Positions 38,085-48,800 of a DNA stretch of 64,000 nt are shown here, piece after piece. Location of the stretch: contig CM037469.1 of NCBI GenBank assembly GCA_021014325.1, positions 16,480,201-16,544,200 of the forward strand, read 5' to 3'. Positions within the stretch are counted from its first letter, which is position 1, and every line of letters begins with the position of its first letter. Position numbers and translations under genes: made by a program. Source of the DNA: Plazaster borealis. Its lineage: Eukaryota; Echinodermata; Asteroidea; Forcipulatida; Labidiasteridae. The notes beneath the pieces were generated by a model. That model was given only the letters and a program-made list of their open reading frames with translations. It did not search any database and was not told the origin of the DNA.

Positions 38085-39806
38085 TGTCATTCCATGTCAG
38101 ACCAACGCCCTTTTTTACCTTATGTCTTCTGATTTTGATAACAATGGCTGTGCTTGTAGGTCCAAAATTTTAGCCCGATCATTTTTAGAGCAAAATACCA
38201 CCCTTTTGGTACAACTATGTCATAACATGTTAATTTTCATCAAAATATGCAAATTTTGTATGAAGATAATGAGAATTGCATGCTCAAATTAATTTTTTTT
38301 TTCAAAAATAAATTTTGTTAAATTAAGGTCACCGTGACCTTCAATATGTTATTGTGACCTTTGAGCCATTTTTTTAAATAATGTATCATTCTGTAGTTCA
38401 TCATCGTGCGGGTGCAGATAATGTTCAGTGTCATCAGAACATACTTCATTCAGGCGCTGTCCCACTGAACACTGAGACTGGGACATTGTTTCACCCAAAG
38501 AGAAGACTGTCTATGAGCCAAAATTCCCCAATTATTGTAGAATCAGTTAAGAACTTGAATTACATACCAATTACCATTGCATGATGCTAAATTGCATAGA
38601 CCTTTTCGCAAATACACAGTGTGCACAAGTTTCCCATAGAGCCGCAGTGCATGCAGGTCTAGATAGCGATCAAAAGCAATTTGATCGCTACCTAGACCAG
38701 CATGCACTACGGCTCTATGGGAAACTTGTGCACACTGTGTATTTGCGAAAAGGTCTATGCCTTGTGTGTTGCAGAGCCGTATATTGGGAGAGTTGCGACA
38801 ACTTGCCATTAGAAGCCATTTTTTCTCCAAAAAATGCATTGGCGAATACAGGGTGCCAGACTAGTCTGCCCATTGGGTTGTACTGCATTTTGGAACAAAA
38901 TGGCGTCCAGCAACCACGTGACCGGAGAAAGCTGGTCCCTCCATGTCGCAACTCTCTCAATACACAGCTCTGGTGTGTTGACTGATGCAGCGCCCTCAAG
39001 TGTCATGTTTTGTCCAGTCAATAACAAAGATACAGTGCAAGTGTCCCAGGGAAATCTGTCCCCCGGAGATTCGGTCCCCATACGGGAAATTAACATGGGC
39101 TGGAGGAGGAGGATTCAAAAGAGGGCACTATCAAAAGTAGTTTGTACACAGTTCGCCGTATGGGGGACAGAATCTCAGGGGAGGGGGGCAGAATCTCCTT
39201 TCACAACTCAGAGGCCAGATATTCTGATGAGAGAGTTTATTTGAAATCAGAAGGTAGAATGAATTTTGCTTTTTCTGGCTTCGTACTTTATACATTTACA
39301 AATCTAGTTTAATTTTAGTAACTTAAGAAACAAAAGAGTGAGTTGTGTTAGAGGATTTCTATTGTAAAGTCTATAATTTGACTAATTTGTAACCTACCAA
39401 CTGTACACAAATATTACTTTTTTTCTTAGTGGATTCTGATAGAGGAAGACATGCTCTATCAAGTAATTTTCATTTCGTTGTTTTTCCGAACGATACATTA
39501 TTACAAAAAATTGGGTCACAGGTCACGATAACATATTATAGGTCACGGTGACCTACTTTAATACCAAATTAATTGCATATATTTGATGAAAATTTACATG
39601 GTTATGACATTATTTGTACCAAAAGGGTGGTATTTTGTTCTAAAAATGTCATTTTTGTGGTTTCTGCCCTGACCACATGGTAGGTCGGATCGGGCAAAAA
39701 ATTGATGTGCATTCATTGCTTATTAGGACCTACAAGCACAACAATTTTTATCAAAATTGGAAGACATAAGGTAAACAAGTGCGTTGGTCTGACATGGAAT
39801 GACCCC
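38085..39806. mobile_element. Foldback element with nested 165-bp palindrome
   Basis: Left end GTCATTCCATGTCAGACCAA and right end TTGGTCTGACATGGAATGAC are inverted copies; the arms continue through CCTTATGTCTTC and GTGCTTGTAGGTCC for roughly 230 bases. The termini match the 22.9-kb element (GGGTCATTCC-TGTCA). Inside, 38594-38760 is a near-perfect palindrome with about 78-base arms and three mismatches. Confidence 0.7.
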
Positions 39807-41729
39807 TCTGCAAATGCAGTACTATGCGTTAACGTGCTTTAAAGGATTTCCTGATCGTTGGTTTATGCCAAGCGAACCGGCCTTATCTGAGTAAGATAAG
39901 TAGACAGCCAGCTTTTGGGTCTCAAAAAATAAGAGTGGATGAGGGCGCTATTTTATTTTCACAGCAGTGACAGAGGCCCGAGCCACATAAAAAAACGTAT
40001 ATTTTTATTTATATTTTTTGCCTCGTTGCATCGAGCTGCGTATACTTTGCGAGATTCTTTCTGAATATCAGCCGTTATTTGGCCACATTTCTCCATCTCG
40101 TCGAATACGGGGAGATTTGCCCATCTCGTGTGAGATCACATCACGTCATCATCACATCATGACATCACATCACGGTTTCACATCAATGCACCAGTTTCAT
40201 GAAACACAAGAAGAGTTCAATAGACTGTGCGAGTCTCGTGCATATCAAAACGAGAAAAAAACACTCAAACGAAGAATATATTTTTATATGAAATCAAATC
40301 TTCCTATCTTTATACAAATTTCTTGAAACAAAAAATAGCAAGTTGTTTTAAATACTTTTAAATGAAGATATGATATGGGGTACAACATGCATATCGAGCA
40401 CCAAATGTGGCAGACAACAGTATAGGCCACAACTACTAGTACATATCCACTACTCTGATACAAAACATTATATTTCATGGTCTCCCCCGTGGCTTGTATG
40501 CAAACAAAATTCTTTACGTATCAATACATTTTCAATGTTTGCATAATACAAATAATTTGTTCAAACTAAAATTGAAACAAAATTAAAACTTGGGATGAGG
40601 ATGCTTACTGTTAGAAACCCCATTTGCCAATTATGCCCGAATGTGTGCGTTTATCACATAGGTTTAATGACAACATACCCGTCAGTTGGGCAGCATTCTT
40701 AATTATTAATGTTTTAAAAGTAACCGGAAACGGAGGTCAAGTCTTATTCTCGGGTTTTCTTCGCAATTTCATTGAATTGGTGTATGGCCGTAAACTACGT
40801 TAAACTAAAATGATTTACGAAACAAAATCTCGCCCACGTAAAACTCCATATGGTTGGGACCACAATTGTCCCGGAAGTTCGACTAATATGTGCGAGACTT
40901 GCACAGTCTATTGTTGGAACGTGAAATAACGGATTGGCGCCATTTCGGCAAGCACATATTTTGTTATATAATTGGTAGCAACGAACGGCCATTGTCTACT
41001 GTTGAATCAAAAGAGTTGCTTGCTGAAATGGAGAGCAGTGCATATTTCACCTTTCAGCCCGAGTTCCCCATCTGCAATCTTTGGTAAGATGTGGCATGAA
41101 GTGGCACTGGTTGGTTGCCAATCCCTCTAAGAATCCAATACAATACTCGCAAATGGCTCAGTTTACTAAAACAATAGCAAGAACCAAATTATACTGTTCT
41201 AAAGGATTCACATGTTCTGCAACGCACCTAAGGTGTGGAACGCCTTCCTATCCCATCCTCGCTCAAATGAGTAAACCCTCTGGATTGCTTTTTAAAGACT
41301 TTCTCAAATCACTCGTGTTTTTTATTGCTTATAACTATACTTTACATGCTCTTCCTTTCAAATATTATTTGTCTCTGTTTTTTATTGTGTAATTTGTCTT
41401 GAAAGGGTTAAGAATTCCTTCATCTACGTTATGCAGTTTATCAAAGTCTTGCTCGTGACCATTTGCTGAAATATCCATTCGGGTTTCAGTTTAACGAACA
41501 TCATGAACTTGCTCAATTATTGCGTCATCATCTTGATCTCGTCATGGATACCATTGTCACAGTTGAGTACCAAGTTTGTTTTAAGAGCAGGGGAGCAGAG
41601 TAGTGCAAAAAAGTGCCAAAGGATAGGGGTTGATATATAATTGAATAATAGCATTACCAATTAATGAGATAGTTGCCACATGGAGTGAGTATGGTTGGAA
41701 AGATGTGATGTTGGATCATGTTTTGTAGA

Positions 41730-42300
41730 CATTTAATAATAAATAATAATAAAAGGTATTTATACTGCGCTTTTCCAAAACATGATCAAAGCGCATAACA
41801 AAGAAAAGGATAAATTAAAACAAGCTAGTGCAAATCATAAATCTACAATTTAGGAAAGAGATAAGTTTTAAGTTTTTTCTTAAATGTGACAACACAAGAA
41901 GAATTACGGACATTAATTGGGAGACTGTTCCAAAGTTCAGCAGCAGAGTGTGAGAAGGCGTGTTTGCCATAAGTTAATCTGGACTTGTGAGTGTTAAGCC
42001 GAGTTTTATCAGAAGAAGAACGGGGTCCTTGACGGTGGTTTTGGCAAATATGAAACATATCAGAGAGATAAGGTGGAGCAATGCCATTTAAACATTTATA
42101 AACATATAGAAGAGTTTTGAACTGGATGCGTTTCTCCATGGGTAGCCAGTGTAGTTCAGCAAGTAAGGGAGATCCATGAGCTCTCCAACAGTTAACGGTG
42201 AGAACAAGTTTGGCAGCTCTGTATTGAATACCGGTGAGGCGTTTAAGACAAATACGTCGCAATACATCAACGATACCCCACCAAAAGTCGTGCTTGAAAC
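41730..42300 (-). mobile_element. LINE 3' fragment (reverse transcriptase C-terminal region)
   Basis: A minus-strand frame (about 42262-41843) reads LTGIQYRAAKLVLTVNCWRA, LHWLPMEKRIQFKTLLYVYK, then the tail motifs LRSS-like GPRSSSDKTRLN, AAELWNSLPINVRN and FKKKLKTYLF. This is the conserved C-terminal tail downstream of the RT of CR1/L2-type LINEs. The 3' end shows AAGCGCAGTATAAATA followed by an ATT-rich tail at about 41730-41760. It is truncated at the 5' side, as usual for LINE copies. Confidence 0.75.
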
Positions 42301-42528
42301 AGAAAATATGTCTGAGATTAATTAGTTTTGGAGATGAATGGGGTCCAATTTTCCATCTAAGTTTTCAATCTTCTTTAGTTATTGTTTTTATAGAGCTAAC
42401 CTCACTTGCCCAATTTATACCGGCTTGTTCGTTGAAAATCCCGTTTGACTATTTCAAGGTAAACAGAGTACTTTAAACCCTTCATTTACATTATTTTAAG
42501 GGATACCACTTTTAACAATTTCTTTCAG

Positions 42529-42612
42529 GGGGACTACCTGTACTCGCACTTGTACTGAAAGATATGGGGCTAAATGTGGCTTTTGGGGATGGAGCCGATG
42601 TACTCGTTACAG
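42529..42612 (+). CDS. Cys-rich exon
   Basis: The 84-nt exon reads GTTCTRTCTERYGAKCGFWG and then WSRCTRY, with four cysteines in under 30 residues. Acceptor TTTCAG and donor AG|GTTTGT. It starts needing two bases and ends with two, compatible with either of the alternative 65-nt exons that follow. It is probably part of a disulfide-rich extracellular module near the N terminus. Confidence 0.6.
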
Positions 42613-45600
42613 GTTTGTTTACTTTTAGAGACATTTGTCAGAGACATTTGGATGATTTGACTTGGCGCAGGGGCAAAAGCCACGTACATTACTCCTTTAA
42701 AAGGGTCTAGGGGGACAACATTTTAAGTATTTCAACGGAGCCCATGCAGTGTTTGAATACGTGCGGGAATGGCACAGTCTGTGGCGATGGACAGAAAGAG
42801 AACGTACATTTTGTTTTAAAACTACATGGCATATTGAGTTCAACCTTGCATTAGTCTGAGGCCGCGATACACGTTATTTTTTCGGCTCAACAGATCTTCT
42901 GTCCTGAGAAATGTGGGTGCCCTAAACTCTACGATCATAACCATGTCTACTATAAAATTTAAAAAAGGAAAACAATTACGTATGTATAGCTTTTATCTCT
43001 TGAGTGTTTTTGAAAGTACAATCGGTAGCGTAAACTTAATTATTGTTCCAATTATTGTACTGTACAAATTGTAATTATAACTAAAAGCTGGAATGTTGAA
43101 AACTGCTGCTAACTATTTGTTTGGCATTTTGTGCACTTTTTGATTTGAACTTTTAATTTAACTTATTAATTTATTTATATTTTTGTTTAATGTACGCTTT
43201 TCTTGTATTTTTAAACTCGGGCTTTGTATGCCCTTTAACCGTTTTTGGCATCTTTTTTGGGGAAATAATACATCTAAAACTGAAAACTGGCGTAATTGTT
43301 TTTTGTATTTGAATCAATTTTATAAAATACACAACTGACAAGTGTTTTATTCAGCTTCGTAAAAAATGTGTTTCTTTCAAACGACAAAACCGGGGAATTT
43401 TTTTTTCGCACAACGTTAAATTTGCATCAAAATTGTATGGTATGATGTACTTAATTGTTTCAAATATGCATCAAACTATGCACCGATTTGCAGATATAGT
43501 ACATGCTATAGGTGTTGCGTTGGATGGACGGAGTCACGTGATGCAGGCTGTATCACACGTAAGTTAAACTTGTTTACCCCTCATGAAAGTGCAAGTGTTA
43601 AAGCTTAACGTTTGCACAGAGGAGGTTTATTGATTGCTCAATTTTTTTTTGACATAAATGCATGTGTTGGTATACACCAAGTGAGAACACTGGTCTTTGA
43701 CAATTACCAAACGTGTTCAGTGCCTTTAATAATTGATATAATTATGCACTGAATGGCAGAACTAAAATGTTTGGAATTTTTGCTCGATTTGCAGATATAC
43801 TACATGCTATCAGTGTTGCACTGGGTGGACGGGGTCCGTTGGTACCGGCTGTACCACGCGTAAGTTAAACTTGTTTGTCCCTCATAGAAGTCCATGTTTT
43901 AAAGCTTAACGTTTTACAGAGAAGTTTATTGATTGCTCAAAAAATTGTAAAATAAATACATTCTTACAATTGTTCTTGTCTTACTAGTACTTTCGAAACC
44001 GATGTGTATTTCGATTCATCATTGCGAAATGTAGGTTAGATTTGGAGTACTGTACATTGTTTTAATAGTTCAGTTTTGATTATACACAAAGAACCAGAAA
44101 ATTTAAAAAAATTATAACCACTTTATCTGTGATTGCAACAATAATAACAATTACGTTTATACACTTCGTCTTTTAGTTTTTACATTTCATTTTTCCCCAT
44201 TATTATTCCAGTTTCTGTCTTAATAAGTTCGTTTAGTTCTTTTATGTTTATTATAGTTATTATGTTGGTTGTAGAATGGGTCTCTCCTATCATTTGATGG
44301 TCCCAATCTAACGTAATTTAGGGGGACCACTCCACAAGCTGTGCTTTTTATGGATCCCCTCCACTTCCAAGATTTGTTGTACTTTATATAAATTTTTCTT
44401 TTCCACTGACTTACGTGTTTTCTGTTCCATGCTCTCTGTTTTTATTGTTCACACTCTTGATTGGAATTAGACTAGAGTTTAGTTAAAGGTAGGGTCGTAG
44501 ATTGGTAAGTCCTCCAAAAAGTAATGACCGTAAAAAAAAAATTTGTGAGAAGCACGGCAGCTGTTGATAGTATAAACTATTTTAAGACAGGATTCCCTTC
44601 AAAGTAACAATTCATGCATCAATTGGCTCTCAGATTTTTGAGGATTGGTGTCCGTTTGCAAATGCTGCGGCCTGAGATACGGCCTCACTTAACGTGGATA
44701 AATTTGACGTTCGTGTGAAAATACCTTGACAGTTGTGTCTGTTTTCTCAGCAAGTAGACACTTCATTCAGCTGCAACTTTCACATGTGACTTTTGTTGTA
44801 TTTTTCCTTATAATTTTCCCAACAAGTCAAAATTTACGTTGACAAAAAAAAATATCTATATGGCCCGACCTTTAAGTAACGAAGTATAAAATGAAAACAC
44901 AAGTATTTGTATTGTACTGGTAAAAACACATTTTAAGGCTGAAATGTTTATACGGGTGTACTCGTTGGTATGTTCTCCTTTATTTTAGCAATATGTTTTG
45001 GGTCTACCGCCTGTCCTAACAGTCGAAACCGATGTGTACTTGCATTCATAAACATTCATTGCGAAATGCAGGTTAGATTTGGAGAACTGTGCATTGTTTT
45101 AATATTTCAGGGTTTGTTATACACAAAGAACCAAAAAAATCAAATTGGATGATCGCAGCAATCTAAACAATTCAATCAATACATTTAATTTTTTTTGTTT
45201 TTATATTTCATATTTCCCTATTGTCATTCCAGCTTCTGTCTTAGTATGTTCTTTAGTTCTTTCTTTGATTATAAAAGTCAGTGGCTTAACAAGGGGGGGG
45301 GGCGCACGGGGGCGCGTGCCCCCTCAATTAATGTCCGTGCCCCCCGTCCCCCAATTTGAAATCTGGACTTTTGTGATTGAAAACTTCCAGATAAAATGTT
45401 TTACATTTTATACGCTTTGATGAGATAATTTCGATGTGTTTAAAACTATTTTTCCATTTACATGCAGATTTGTTTTTTCTTACACTCACGCCGGACTATG
45501 TTTTTATAAAATATTAAGTTACATAAAAGGGGGCTTGTTCAGGCCCGTAACCAGGAATTTATTTTTACGTTTTATTTTATTTTATTATTAGTATTATTTA

Positions 45601-45824
45601 TTTATTTATTTATTTATTTTAATATAAACCGGAGGTCGTTGGTTCAAATCCCACTCTAGTCAATTTTTCTTTGTTCAACCCAAAATCATCATATATATAT
45701 TGACAAAATAGGGAGACCGCCAACATAGGGCTAGATAGCTCAGTTGGTAGAGCGCCGGCACGTTAAACCGGAGGTCGTTGGTTCAAATCCCACTCTAGTC
45801 AATTTTTCTTTGTTCAACCCAAAA

Positions 45825-45872
<48 letters not shown>

Positions 45873-48800
45873 GGGGGGCGAATATGAAAGAAAGCGCCGC
45901 CCTCCACGTATTCGACGCAGAAGGGAGTGGGAGGAGGATGTGCCCCACTCAGATGTTGCCAAATTCAAGCCATTTGCTGCACCATTTTTGCGCTATGATA
46001 TCGGTTATTATATCTGAAAACAACTCAATTACAGCTTTGTATCAATATTATTTCTTCGTTGGTATTCTCCCCTTCATTTTAGCATTATGTTTTGAGTCTA
46101 CCGCCTGTCCTAACGGAGGCACATGCACTAGTCCTGATTATTGCAGTAGCTGTACTCGCGGCTACTACTCACCACGCTGTGATTGTAAGTACAAAAAGGC
46201 CCTCTATCTTCTTCGAAACAAATTATTATTTGTTAGAAGCTTTTGCGGCAAGCTCCTTCAGTATTATTAGGCATGTTATTTGTGTTTTATTTGTTCGTTA
46301 AACTCCCATGAAAGATTAAGATTTTAGGATTACATCGCGGTTTTCCCCCTTGATTTAAAACGATGGCCTTGTCTGAACTCGTGGTGGCGCACTGCATTGC
46401 GAGTCTCCCGAACTAAAACTTGCTATGGTTGGCCTATGTAAACAAACATCTGTCAAACTTGCGAGGAATAGGATTAAACTGCAACCCTTATTTTGTGGAT
46501 TAATGTGTTTAAAACTACGTTTTTATCATACAACTTGTGAAGTGTGCAAACAGATTGCCCACTGTCTGGCAGGATTCTGCACTAATAGCAATGATCAGAG
46601 ATGCGACACGTGCGATGGTGATTTTGGCCCAGCTCATGGTTCCGCCTACAAGAAGACGGACGACCAGCGACAATGCATCAGTGAGTATACTAATAACTTC
46701 CATCATATACGTGTTTTGTAGCCATTTTAATAAAAAGGGCTAAGAGGTGGTGTGTATTTGAACCCCTATTGAGTAGAGATGGTCGTCTTTATTTTAAATA
46801 CGTTCACTGCTACGACTTTTATGATCAAATTTTGTAGATCTGCTCAAGCAAAAAATATACAATGTGCTAGCACTAGCAGTTTTGAAATAGGAATAATGTG
46901 TGTACTGTTATATCACACATGTTTCTGTTCTACACTTTTATTCTCAATAGGTTTATGAACTAGGCTCGGTTGCCGAGATCGAAAAAACAATGCACAAATG
47001 TATCGAATGGTTCTACATTAAATAGTCCCCAAATTTATGTCTCTTGCCCCCCCCCCCCCCCAAAAAAAAAAAAAATAAAATAAAAAATTTAAAAAAATTA
47101 AATAAATAAATTTAAAAAAAATTAAAAATTAAAACAAATTAATTAAAAAAAAAATTATGGGTAGAATAAACAACCAAATTGATCATGAACTGGTTTGTGA
47201 CACGAGAGAGGGTCCCGCGAACCACATCTGAAATTGGATGGTTTTTGAAAATAACAAGGGTGAAAGTGTGCACATTTCTAAAACCACTGCTAAAAGTGCT
47301 TATGCTAATCTCCTTTTAGATATATTCATTGTCCCAAAAGGTCAAAAGAAATGGCAAGCAGTGTTTCACTATGCCTTTCACATTGAGTGGACCACAATTT
47401 GGGAGAGAGGGTTTAAAAATAAATTGTTGGATTCAGAAGATAAACAGTTTTGGTACAAAGTGAAACATAGAGTGCTTCCTACCAGAGATGTTCTCCTCAA
47501 GATACAAAATGTTCCTGACACTTTATGTCCTCTTTGTAAAACTGAGAACGAGTCCCATCAGCATCTTTTTATTTACTGCTCGTGTACAATTAATGCTTGG
47601 ATTTTTGTCGAATGTCTTCTAAGAAAATACATGGGTAACAAATACTTTTACCTTTCCGACCTTAACAGAATTTTGGGGTAACAGCTTAAATCATAGTGCA
47701 AAGTAAGGTTGTTGTCAAAATGCTACGACAAATATGGAATATCAGATGTAAATTAATATTTGACAGTCACACATGTCCTACTGATGTTGACATTATTCAA
47801 TGTTACAAACGGAATTTGAGGGCCTTTCTATTGTTTGAACACAAAAGAATGTGCCATGAAACCTTTAAGGCGTGCTACACAGAAAACAAAGCGCCGTGTT
47901 TCTTTAATGATAATGGTGAGTTAAGTTTTGGGTTTTAAAGAGCTTCCTTCTCCTTCAAGTCATTGGGTTTTAGTGTTGTCCCCATTTGTCATTTATGTCA
48001 CCTTCAATTGTATCATAATATTATAATTTAATTATCTATCGTTTGGGTCTTCGTTTCACGTGATTATGTCACGCTAAATTGTATATCATTGCATCTGTTT
48101 TTATTTTATTTATTTTGTTCTCCTTGATTGCTATTTAATAGCTATATTGTTGAACCGAAGTGTAATTGTTTGGTTTATGTTGTTGTTGAATAAATGAAGC
48201 TGTATAGCTTCAATGCAAGAGAAAAAAAGAAAAAAGAAAAATATATATATATACATAAATAAATTAATAAATAAATAAACAAACAAACAAACACCCAAAC
48301 AAACAAACAAACAAACAAACAAACAAACAAACAAACAAACAAACAAACAAACAAACACCCCAACAAACAAACAAACAAACAAACAAAACAAACAAACAAA
48401 CAAACAAACAAACAAACAAACAAGCAAAATAGCTAAAACTATGTTTTACCACTTTTAGGGTCAGCCTGATTCGGAAGAAAGGTCGGGCCCCCTAGGACCC
48501 AAAATCCGGTTTAACTTTGACCGGGAGTTTTTAAAATTTGCTTCATAGATCTTTAATCATCGGAGTATGTCAATTTTGCCACCTATTTTGTTTTTTTTTC
48601 AAAACTATTTCCTCCCAGAGCAATGTTCATGGAGGACGGACAGCAACGCCTGCTACCCGGGGTCTTGCACGGACGCCAGGTGTACATGTACCGCTGGGTT
48701 CTCTGGAACTCACTGCATATCAAGTGAGTTAAATTGATATGTCGATGGAAAGCGTATTACATTTTGAAGGTTTTAGCTATAGAAACCTAACAAAGTAGAC

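Larger units (their letters stand above)
34164..42528. other. Intergenic region between the two divergent genes
   Basis: Contains LINE/SINE tails and an AAT run (34.7-34.95 kb), a MITE (35.84 kb), the candidate signal-peptide exon (37.85 kb), a foldback element (38.09-39.81 kb), an element with short inverted ends GTTCAATAGACTGTGCGAGT (about 40214) and its complement (about 40921), and a LINE fragment (41.73 kb). Promoters of both genes should lie here, but I cannot point to a TATA box with confidence. Confidence 0.45.

Noticed and set aside
40890..41087. Plus-strand 65-residue frame
   Set aside because: Lies at the end of a small inverted-repeat element; no recognisable motif.
45729..45800. 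A tRNA-Asn gene
   Set aside because: Base 33 is C, the T stem has a mismatch, and the same flanks occur at 5.4 kb; it is a SINE head.
48131..48452. Long minus-strand frames with repeated FVCL/LFVC residues
   Set aside because: Translations of the AAAC microsatellite; no gene.
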